Positions 28,792 to 36,318 of a DNA stretch of 64,000 bases are shown piece by piece; positions within the stretch are counted from its first letter, which is position 1, and every line of letters starts with the position of its first letter. Origin of the DNA: Thalassotalea sp. (GTDB lineage: Bacteria > Pseudomonadota > Gammaproteobacteria > Enterobacterales > Alteromonadaceae); contig JAQWHD010000037.1 of NCBI GenBank assembly GCA_029237915.1, positions 1 to 64,000 on the forward strand, read 5' to 3'. The position numbers and the translations under genes were made by a program. The notes under the pieces were generated by a model. That model saw nothing but the letters and a program-made list of their open reading frames with translations. It was not told where the DNA came from and ran no database searches.

Positions 28792-29447
28792 TTATACTGC
28801 ATCCCCATATATACTAGTGAATATTCTTCATCTATATCGTCTAAGTTGATGTGGTGATTTTCTTCATCAGCGTCCATCTCGGCTTCGATGTAGTCAAAAC
28901 CTAAACGAAAGTTAATGTCCTTGCTTACTTTAAAATCAAGCCCTGCGCCAACAGCAAAACCAACATCAGCCCAATAATCGCCATCTTGATGATTAAACAC
29001 GCTGTGCTTTTTATAATCTTCTACATATATTAGAAAGCCAATTCCAGCCTTTGCATACAAAGCTATACGTTCGGTTAGATCAAAATGGATAACCGGAGTT
29101 AGGGTAATTGCCGTAAGGTATACATCATCAAGAGGAAGCGAAGAAGGCCTTTTGTCTAAACCCGAAGTGATCGTTATCGATGTTTCCAGCGCCCAAACCT
29201 TGGCAAAATTAAAACCTGCGTACAAACCAAAGGTAAAGTTATCACCCTCTTGTCGGTATTCTTGCCCTCCAGCAGTAAACGTATTTTCAAATTGCTCTTT
29301 AGTTGTAGCATTACCTAAGAGACCGCCTAAATAAAATAACGATTGGTTTTTATCTATGGTTGTCGCAACGGATTGCTCAACAGGGGCCTCCTGAGAATAG
29401 GAATTTAGAGATATTAAAAACAGAATACAGATTATGATGTACTTCAT
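28785..29447 (-). CDS. Small outer-membrane beta-barrel protein
   Basis: A 220-residue protein with a signal peptide (1-19, ending SYSQ) and a mature part of alternating amphipathic strands such as FTFGLYAGFNFAKVWALE and IALYAKAGIGFLIY. It ends in MGMQYNF, a C-terminal Phe being typical for BAM substrates. It fits the OmpA/OmpW-like eight-strand porin fold, with no peptidoglycan-binding domain. Function is unknown. A 12-bp palindrome ACTAATATTAGT lies at 29471-29482, just upstream of the start. Confidence 0.8.
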   Translation of the reverse strand: MKYIIICILFLISLNSYSQEAPVEQSVATTIDKNQSLFYLGGLLGNATTKEQFENTFTAGGQEYRQEGDNFTFGLYAGFNFAKVWALETSITITSGLDKRPSSLPLDDVYLTAITLTPVIHFDLTERIALYAKAGIGFLIYVEDYKKHSVFNHQDGDYWADVGFAVGAGLDFKVSKDINFRLGFDYIEAEMDADEENHHINLDDIDEEYSLVYMGMQYNF

Positions 29448-29585
29448 TTGCTTACCTAGAGTAATACCGAACTAATATTAGTCAGTATAGGCGCAAATTT
29501 AAGACATTGAATGCTACGTTAAATCTAATAAAGGATTTATAAGATGTAACAACCGAATGTACATCAAACAAATGTCGTGTGGTGA

Positions 29586-29987
29586 TTAAGTGATTATATT
29601 GAAATATTGTAATACGGCTAGTAACCAGACGATTTTCATAAAGATTAACGCAATAAAGACTAAAGATGAGCCTAAATCTTTTGCTCGACCAATTAACACA
29701 TCATGCTCTAAACAAACTTTATCGGCGAGGGCTTCAAGGGCTGAGTTGATTACCTCTGCAAATAATAAAAATAATAAGCTGAAGAATAAAATAAGCCAAT
29801 GATTAAGCGAAGATGCTAATAAGAATGAAAAAGGAAATAATATAAGGGTTAGTACCAACTCTTGACGAAAAGCGGCTTCATGTTGCCACGCGGCAGCGAA
29901 ACCTTGCATTGAACACCGAGTGGCTTTGAATAATCGAGTTATGCCAGTACCGTTTGGTTTGTTTGTTGTAGCGTGTTTACCTGACAT
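29586..29987 (-). CDS. dgkA: Diacylglycerol kinase
   Basis: A 133-residue inner-membrane enzyme with three membrane helices (about 48-65, 70-90 and 112-130) that phosphorylates diacylglycerol for phospholipid recycling. The family motif AEVINSALEALADKV is present and holds the catalytic Glu. I start at the ATG at 29987 (MSGKHATTN), because AAAAGG precedes it by 7 nt; an upstream in-frame ATG at 30056 would add 23 residues without a good ribosome-binding site. The gene stands alone. Confidence 0.93.
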   Translation of the reverse strand: MSGKHATTNKPNGTGITRLFKATRCSMQGFAAAWQHEAAFRQELVLTLILFPFSFLLASSLNHWLILFFSLLFLLFAEVINSALEALADKVCLEHDVLIGRAKDLGSSLVFIALIFMKIVWLLAVLQYFNIIT

Positions 29988-30137
29988 GATTAGACCTTTT
30001 AGCGACGAGCAAAGAACTTTTGCATTTATTAAACCCGACATTGACCTAAGGTTCAAGTTTACTTAGCACTAGCTAGTGAATAACTTGATGATTAGCTGAA
30101 CAATTTATGGATTAATTCCTGCCAAACAACTTAAAAA

Positions 30138-30392
30138 TTAACTCACTGAAATAATACTTAATGGTGTCGACTGAGACTTTTTCTCAAGCCAACGGTATGC
30201 ATGGACTTTAGCATTTACGCAACCACAGCTCCCTTCGCACTCACCACCAACGACTAATTCAATTTGTTCTCGTTTTAGTAATAACTTAAGCATGCCTTGC
30301 AAAGCAGTTAACTCCACACCTAACTTAGTGGCTAAATTTTTATCTGTCATTATTTCATTAGTGACAAGCAGCGTTTGAATTTGGTTTAACAC
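30138..30392 (-). CDS. feoC: FeoC-like regulator of ferrous iron uptake
   Basis: An 84-residue winged-helix protein. It begins VLNQIQTLLV and carries the cluster CEGSCGC followed by HAYRW, as in FeoC proteins, whose cysteines may hold an Fe-S cluster. FeoC is thought to stabilise or regulate FeoB. I choose the GTG at 30392, because AGGGGGG lies about 6 nt upstream; an ATG at 30410 would give six extra residues. The gene overlaps the 3' end of feoB by 35 bp. Only three cysteines are seen in the cluster, against four in E. coli FeoC. Confidence 0.8.
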   Translation of the reverse strand: MLNQIQTLLVTNEIMTDKNLATKLGVELTALQGMLKLLLKREQIELVVGGECEGSCGCVNAKVHAYRWLEKKSQSTPLSIISVS

Positions 30393-32589
30393 GTTTAGCC
30401 CCCCTATCAAGCCAATCAGCTAAATACTGTACTTTCATCAATCGATACAAGATGAAACTAATGATAAGTATAATAGATAAAGTCAATGTTTGAGATGACT
30501 GTAAGCCAGTCCAAGTTGCCATTTGGTAATAAGAGGCAGCCACAACATAAGCGAGTACAGTGGTCCACAGCGCAATAAAAAATGCCCAACGACCGTTGAA
30601 CTCACGAGCCATAGCCCCAAGAGCAGAGGCGCAAGGCGCATACAGTAAAATAAATAACAAGTAAGCAAATGCACCATGTTTACCATCAAAATGACTCGCT
30701 AAACGCTCCATAGTTGTCATTGAAACATCTTGTGATTCAGCGGCTTCTTCAACGCTACTCACATCGGCACTAGACAAACCTAATGGATCTAATAATAAAT
30801 CGGCTATGTCCATTAAATTATCACCAATGCTGGCAACTGCCTCAGCAAGTTGCTCGCTTAAATCAAACTCATCAGAAGAGTCTTCAGGGTCTTGATAAAG
30901 GCTATTTAATGTTGCCACTAGCACTTCTTTAGCAAACAAACCGGTAAAAATACCTACCGTTGCTTGCCAATTATCTTCATCTATTCCTATCGGAGCAAAC
31001 GCAGGTGTAATGGCTTGGCTTGTCACGGCTAAAAGTGAATTATCAGTACCTGTATTGCCAAAACTACCGTCTTTACCTAATGAGTTAAATACACCTAGTA
31101 GAGTAACCATGATAACAATGGTTTTACCTGCACCAAAAACAAACGACTTTAATCGTTGCCAAGTTCTATGCATTAAATCAGCAAAATGTGGCAGTTGGTA
31201 TTGCGGTAATTCGATAACAAAAGGACTTGCTTCGCCTTTGATCACCGTACGTCGAAAGACAATGCCAGTTAGAATTGCGGCAGCAATACCTAAAATGTAT
31301 AACAGGAACACTACATGCAATGCATTTTCTAAAAAGAATGCAGCAGCAAATAAAGCAAATACCGGTAAACGCGCACCACACACCATAAAATGACTCATAG
31401 CGCCGGCAAGTATTCGTTCATGTTTTTGCTTTAAGGTACGAGTAGCCATAACCGCAGGTACAGTACAACCAAAGCCCATGATCATTGGTACAAATGCAGA
31501 GCCAGGTAAGCCTACTTTTTGCATTAACCTATCGGTAACAACAGCAGCCCTAGCTAAATAGCCAGTTTGCTCAAGTGCAGTTAAAAACAAGTACAAGCAA
31601 AAAATTAAAGGAATAAAAGTAGCAACGGTCTGTACACCGGCGCCAACACCATCCGTTAATAAAACGACAAGCCATTGTGGCCAAGACCAAGAATTAAGTA
31701 GATAAGCCAAGCCATCAACTAAAATTGCGCCAGCGGCAATATCGAAGAAATCAATAAAAGCACCTCCAACATTTATGGCAAACATAAACATTAGATACAT
31801 AGAGAGTAAGAATAAAGGTAAGGCAACTAGCGGACGCATAAGATAATGATCTAGCTTTTCAGTTAACTTATGCACAGCATTATGAGTCTGAATGATACTG
31901 GCTTGGCAAATTTCATTACAACGCTGATAACGCATTGAAGCAACATCAAGTTCAATATCCGTTGTGATATTACCTAAATATTGTTGATCGATTAAGCGGT
32001 TTATTTCCACAAAACGATTATCGCAGCCAGTTAATTTTTGCTCTGTATCTGCTGTATATTGAATTTGAAAAGGCTTAACTGCAGTGTTAGCAACCTCGGT
32101 GGCTAAATTTGCAATATCATCGACATTAACCTGCCCTGATGAGCTTAACGTAATGACTCGGCAATCGAGTTCTTTGGCAAGTGTGTCGACATCTATTTTT
32201 AAATTTGATTTTTCTACCATATCCCATTTATTTAGGATAATAATCATAGGTAGACCCAATTCTTTTAATTGCAGAGTCAAGTACAAGTGACGCTCTAAAG
32301 ACGTTGCATCAATAACATTTAAGACAATGGAATTAGTCGAATTGAGTAAGTACTTTAAGGTTACACGTTCATCTTCAGAAGTTTGTTGCTGCCCTACTAA
32401 TGAATACACACCAGGTAAATCAACAACCTGAAAATCATTTTCATTAGATCTAGAGTTAAATGAACCGAATTTTTTTTCAACGGTAATACCGGGAAAGTTG
32501 CCAACGTGCTGCTTTAAGCCAGTTAACTGATTGAATAAGGTTGATTTCCCAGCATTAGGGTTACCAACTAAAAGGACTTCACTTTGCAT
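30358..32589 (-). CDS. feoB: FeoB, ferrous iron transporter
   Basis: A 743-residue inner-membrane Fe(II) transporter. The N-terminal G domain has G1 GNPNAGKST, G3 DLPG and G4 NKWD. It is followed by a GDI-like helical linker and a membrane domain with two Gate motifs (about 285-745) such as GFGCTVPAVMATR and YAPCASALGAMARE. I use the ATG at 32589 (MQSEVLLVGN), which follows the feoA stop by one base, rather than the more upstream start inside feoA. Confidence 0.96.
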   Translation of the reverse strand: MQSEVLLVGNPNAGKSTLFNQLTGLKQHVGNFPGITVEKKFGSFNSRSNENDFQVVDLPGVYSLVGQQQTSEDERVTLKYLLNSTNSIVLNVIDATSLERHLYLTLQLKELGLPMIIILNKWDMVEKSNLKIDVDTLAKELDCRVITLSSSGQVNVDDIANLATEVANTAVKPFQIQYTADTEQKLTGCDNRFVEINRLIDQQYLGNITTDIELDVASMRYQRCNEICQASIIQTHNAVHKLTEKLDHYLMRPLVALPLFLLSMYLMFMFAINVGGAFIDFFDIAAGAILVDGLAYLLNSWSWPQWLVVLLTDGVGAGVQTVATFIPLIFCLYLFLTALEQTGYLARAAVVTDRLMQKVGLPGSAFVPMIMGFGCTVPAVMATRTLKQKHERILAGAMSHFMVCGARLPVFALFAAAFFLENALHVVFLLYILGIAAAILTGIVFRRTVIKGEASPFVIELPQYQLPHFADLMHRTWQRLKSFVFGAGKTIVIMVTLLGVFNSLGKDGSFGNTGTDNSLLAVTSQAITPAFAPIGIDEDNWQATVGIFTGLFAKEVLVATLNSLYQDPEDSSDEFDLSEQLAEAVASIGDNLMDIADLLLDPLGLSSADVSSVEEAAESQDVSMTTMERLASHFDGKHGAFAYLLFILLYAPCASALGAMAREFNGRWAFFIALWTTVLAYVVAASYYQMATWTGLQSSQTLTLSIILIISFILYRLMKVQYLADWLDRGAKRVKPNSNAACH

Positions 32590-32590
32590 A

Positions 32591-32818
32591 CTACTTAACA
32601 ACCTGCACTTTAATTTCATCTGCCATTGAGTGGCGAATAATTAAATTAGCCTGACGAACATTAACTTGTATTGATTTACTCCATGACAGCTGACGTTTTA
32701 TTGTTAATTGCGTACCAGGGATCATGCCTAAATCAAGCAATTTTGCTCTAATAAGTTGATTTGATGATAATGAACTAATAATGGCTTTTGAGCCTACGCC
32801 AACTTCTGACAATGTCAT
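32591..32818 (-). CDS. feoA: FeoA, ferrous iron transport accessory protein
   Basis: A 75-residue SH3-like protein (MTLSEVGVGSKAII..., LLDLGMIPGTQLTIKRQ) that helps FeoB. It is the first gene of feoABC. Its ATG lies 17 bp from a Fur-box-like site, so expression is probably repressed by Fe-Fur. Confidence 0.95.
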   Translation of the reverse strand: MTLSEVGVGSKAIISSLSSNQLIRAKLLDLGMIPGTQLTIKRQLSWSKSIQVNVRQANLIIRHSMADEIKVQVVK

Positions 32819-32835
32819 GGTAAAACACCCGTAAA

Positions 32836-32850
32836 TGAGAATGATTATTA
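32836..32850. promoter_or_regulatory. Fur-box-like operator of feoABC
   Basis: TGAGAATGATTATTA matches the 7-1-7 Fur core TGATAATnATTATCA at 12 of 14 defined positions. It lies immediately upstream of feoA (start 32818, minus strand). Fur regulation of feo genes is well established in related bacteria. Confidence 0.75.
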
Positions 32851-33102
32851 TTATACATTAGATTTTAATCAGGTAAACAATTAGATTGAATCAAATTGTA
32901 TCTATAATTGATATATTAATGCCTACCCTGCAAAGCTGTTTGCGGCATATCAATAAAGGTTATGATACTTTTTTTATATTGCTTTATATGAGCAGTTTGC
33001 ATATTGTATAGTTATAAAAATCTATCTAAGCTTCTGTTTTAAACTAGTTTGTTTAACTGCTTTGCATAAAATAAGAATAATTTTAAAGGAATACTATTTT
33101 TT

Positions 33103-35016
33103 ATGTCGACTTTCTCGCGCATATTAATCAAAAATATCGTAATAGCGATAATATTTTGTATTTGTTACTTCAGCTTCAGCATTTTGAGTTTGCAGAGCTT
33201 TATAAATGAAAAACAAAAAAGTCATCATGTTGCATTAAGTAAAATTACCGAACATTACCAAGGTGATGATTTAAAGGGGTTTTCAAGGCAGCTTAAGCTT
33301 GCTTTTAAATACGATGAACTGCTCATTACCAACCTTGATAATAATGGCATATACACCTATAAAAATGACAAACCTACCTTTAACTTTTTAACTATGTTTG
33401 GCTCTGCACCAAAGCTGAGTAAGTTAAAAAATAATAGTTTAGGTATATACATAAATTATCGGTTAAATAATGATGAATTATTTTCTCTGTATTACACCCT
33501 AACTACATTTATTATGATAGTTACCTTGTTAGTGATTTTAGTTGGTACATTTATTACTAGTACAATCACAACCGGAGCTAACCGAAAAGCCTCGAAGAAT
33601 ATTTCCGATCTTATTGCCGATGAAATTAAATCGGCAATCAATAATCGCGATGGTAATAACGCCAACACCTTAAACTTACCTACCGAATTTGAAGAAGTGA
33701 ATAAAGTTTTATCGCAACTAAAAATATTCGTAAGTAACAAATTTGAAAAAACTCAAGAACTTGAACAAACAGCCTACATTGACCAGCTAACCAGTTTAGA
33801 AAACCGCAGTGGCTTTGTTGATTTTTTTGGTCAGTATACAGAGAACAATAAGAATACCGGCTTTGGTGTATTAATCATTACCCGCTGTTCAGAGTTAATG
33901 ACAATTAACCAAGTGCACGGTTATCAAGAAGGCGACCGCTACATTTGCCAAGTTGCAAATATTCTAAAAACGCAAGTGATGAACTTTGACCAAGCAAGAG
34001 TTTTCCGTTTAAATGGTTCAGATTTTGCCACGTTCTTACCAAATATAACGTTAAATATTGCCGAACGAGTTGCTAATGAGCTCACTAATTTATTTAACGA
34101 ATACCAACAACTAGCTGATTTCGATTCAGTGGCGTATTCAGGTATCGTTAAACTTGACACTCTTCGTCCATTGGGTGAAATGCTTGCTTTAGCAGATACT
34201 GCGATTAGCATGGCGCAAACTCGTCATAAGAACTCTTGGTTTATCCAAACTGATACCACTTTATTGCAAAATGAAACCAGTAGCTTAGGTAACCAAAATT
34301 GGACCAAAGAAATTAACTATGTAATTGAAAATCAAAGTGTTAATTTACTTTCGCAAATTATTCACCCTAGCAGTCGTAATAATAAAATTTATCATGAAAT
34401 TTTATCTCGATTTACGAGTTCTGAAGGTGATGTCCTGCCAACAGCTCCATTTATTGCCATGGCAGAGAAATTAGATAAAATCGTCCTTATTGATCGTTTA
34501 GTCATTGAAAAAACCATCTCTGAAATTAAAGATAAAAATTTAAGCCAGCAATCATTTGGCGTTAATTTAAGCACCCGCTCTATTCACGATGAACATTTTG
34601 TTATTTGGCTAGAACGTCGCTTACTCAGAGATCACGACATTGCAACCCGCTTAGTATTTGAAATTAGTGAGTATGGTTTAGAGCAAAACATTAAAGGCAG
34701 TTCACACTTCATTGATATGGTACACAGAGTGGGCGCTCGTATTTGTGTAGAGCACTTTGGTGTTGGTATTACTTCATTTAAATTCTTCAGAGAATTATCC
34801 CCTGATTACATAAAAATGGATGGTAGTTATACGCGCAATATTCAGCACGATAAGAATAACCAATACTTCTTACGTTTAATGATAGACCTTGCTCATCGTT
34901 TGGGTATTCGTGTTATCGCAGAAAGTGTTGAATCTCAGGAAGAAAAGTATACTTTTGATGAAATATTTATGGATGGATGCCAAGGTTATTATTTAGGTAA
35001 ACCTGAGAATCTTTAA
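33103..35016 (+). CDS. Membrane GGDEF-EAL protein with degenerate catalytic motifs (LapD/CsrD-like)
   Basis: A 637-residue protein with two transmembrane helices (about 9-31 and 130-152) around a periplasmic domain of about 100 residues, a coiled linker, a GGDEF domain (about 222-380) and an EAL domain (about 400-635). GGDEF is replaced by NGSDF (304-308), so cyclase activity is not expected. In the EAL domain EAL is EIL in HEILSR and the DDFG metal site is EHFG (550-553), so phosphodiesterase activity is doubtful; KMD and GYYLGKP remain. The plan matches c-di-GMP receptors such as LapD or the CsrD-type RNA-decay regulator. No lapG partner is adjacent. Confidence 0.85.
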   Translation: MSTFSRILIKNIVIAIIFCICYFSFSILSLQSFINEKQKSHHVALSKITEHYQGDDLKGFSRQLKLAFKYDELLITNLDNNGIYTYKNDKPTFNFLTMFGSAPKLSKLKNNSLGIYINYRLNNDELFSLYYTLTTFIMIVTLLVILVGTFITSTITTGANRKASKNISDLIADEIKSAINNRDGNNANTLNLPTEFEEVNKVLSQLKIFVSNKFEKTQELEQTAYIDQLTSLENRSGFVDFFGQYTENNKNTGFGVLIITRCSELMTINQVHGYQEGDRYICQVANILKTQVMNFDQARVFRLNGSDFATFLPNITLNIAERVANELTNLFNEYQQLADFDSVAYSGIVKLDTLRPLGEMLALADTAISMAQTRHKNSWFIQTDTTLLQNETSSLGNQNWTKEINYVIENQSVNLLSQIIHPSSRNNKIYHEILSRFTSSEGDVLPTAPFIAMAEKLDKIVLIDRLVIEKTISEIKDKNLSQQSFGVNLSTRSIHDEHFVIWLERRLLRDHDIATRLVFEISEYGLEQNIKGSSHFIDMVHRVGARICVEHFGVGITSFKFFRELSPDYIKMDGSYTRNIQHDKNNQYFLRLMIDLAHRLGIRVIAESVESQEEKYTFDEIFMDGCQGYYLGKPENL

Positions 35017-35032
35017 ATATTATAAAGAAATA

Positions 35033-35072
35033 AATTAATGCTCAGTTATAAGAAAATCACTGGGCATTAATT
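35033..35072. repeat. 13-bp hairpin after the GGDEF-EAL gene
   Basis: AATTAATGCTCAG pairs with CTGGGCATTAATT (one G-U pair) across a 14-nt loop, 16 bp after the stop codon. No U tract follows on either strand, so it is probably not a classical terminator; it may protect the 3' end. Confidence 0.6.
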
Positions 35073-35172
35073 AAACAACTGAAATACCCCTACAAACAAC
35101 AAGTTGTTTATTAGTCGATAAACTAGGATAATAGTTTATTAATTTAAATAACCTCATATAAAAATATTATAA

Positions 35173-35754
35173 ATGACTGATTATCTACTTCTTTTAATTG
35201 GAACAGTATTCGTAAATAACTTTGTTCTAGTTAAATTTTTAGGTTTATGCCCGTTTATGGGGGTTTCTTCTCGTACAGAAACCGCTATAGGTATGTCGTT
35301 AGCCACAACATTTGTACTTACCTTAGCCTCACTTTTAAGTTATTTATTTAGTACCTACTTATTACAACCTCTCGGCCTTGAACATCTAACCACTATGGGC
35401 TTTATCCTCGTTATTGCCGTAGTTGTGCAATTTACTGAGATGGTCGTTCATAAAACCAGTGCCAATTTATACCGTTTATTGGGTATTTTCTTACCGCTAA
35501 TAACGACTAACTGTGCCGTTCTTGGGGTAGCACTATTAAATTTATATGAGCAGCACAACTTCTTTGAGTCAATTGTTTACGGTTTTGGCGCTGCGGTCGG
35601 CTTTTCTATTGTGTTAATAATGTTTTCCGCGATGCGCGAACGTCTGGCTAATGCCGATGTACCAAAACCTTTCCAAGGGGCGGCTATTGCAATGATCACC
35701 GCCGGTTTAATGTCATTAGCCTTTATGGGCTTCACTGGTCTGGTTAAACTATAA
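35173..35754 (+). CDS. rsxA: RsxA/RnfA, membrane subunit of the Rnf/Rsx complex
   Basis: A 193-residue integral membrane protein with about six helices. The N-terminal [18 protein letters not shown] and the central [14 protein letters not shown] hold the conserved cysteines of the RnfA/NqrE family that bind a cluster in the membrane. It starts the six-gene rsxABCDGE operon and overlaps rsxB by one base. The complex couples NADH/ferredoxin electron transfer to ion movement, and in E. coli it keeps SoxR reduced. Confidence 0.97.
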   Translation: MTDYLLLLIGTVFVNNFVLVKFLGLCPFMGVSSRTETAIGMSLATTFVLTLASLLSYLFSTYLLQPLGLEHLTTMGFILVIAVVVQFTEMVVHKTSANLYRLLGIFLPLITTNCAVLGVALLNLYEQHNFFESIVYGFGAAVGFSIVLIMFSAMRERLANADVPKPFQGAAIAMITAGLMSLAFMGFTGLVKL

Positions 35755-36308
35755 TGGAAATATTAATCTCTATTCTGGTTTTCGGCCTACTCGCTTCTGG
35801 CTTTGGTGCCTTATTAGGTTACGCATCAGTTCGCTTTAAAGTTGAAGGTGACCCATTAGTTGAACAAATTGATGCATTACTACCGCAAACTCAATGTGGC
35901 CAATGTGGCTATCCTGGTTGTAAACCGTATGCTGATGCCGTAGCCAATGGCGAAGCTATCAATAAGTGTGCCCCAGGTGGCGACGACACCATTAAAAAGA
36001 TTGCTGATTTAATGGGGGTTGAAGTACAACCTTTAGACGAAAATCACAGTGTTGATAATACCCCTAAAGTTGCCTTTGTTATTGAAGAAGACTGTATAGG
36101 CTGTACTAAATGTATTCAAGCCTGCCCTGTAGATGCCATCACAGGTGCAGCTAAAGTAATGCACACCATCATTGCCGACGAGTGTACCGGTTGTGACTTG
36201 TGTGTAGACCCATGCCCCGTTGACTGTATTATTATGATCCCGATTAAACAAACGCCTGAGACTTGGCAGTGGGATTTACAGTCAATTGATGTTGTACAGA
36301 TAGATTAG
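35754..36308 (+). CDS. rsxB: RsxB/RnfB, iron-sulfur subunit of the Rnf/Rsx complex
   Basis: A 184-residue protein with an N-terminal membrane anchor (about 3-25). The motif [15 protein letters not shown] binds one cluster, and two ferredoxin motifs [12 protein letters not shown] and [12 protein letters not shown] bind two [4Fe-4S] clusters. It passes electrons between soluble donors and the membrane part. Its ATG overlaps the stop codon of rsxA. Confidence 0.97.
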   Translation: MEILISILVFGLLASGFGALLGYASVRFKVEGDPLVEQIDALLPQTQCGQCGYPGCKPYADAVANGEAINKCAPGGDDTIKKIADLMGVEVQPLDENHSVDNTPKVAFVIEEDCIGCTKCIQACPVDAITGAAKVMHTIIADECTGCDLCVDPCPVDCIIMIPIKQTPETWQWDLQSIDVVQID

Positions 36309-36318
36309 AGAGGTTGTT

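Noticed and set aside
30067-30078. 12-bp palindrome CACTAGCTAGTG between dgkA and feoC
   Set aside because: A single short palindrome with no promoter or T tract; not enough to call a site.
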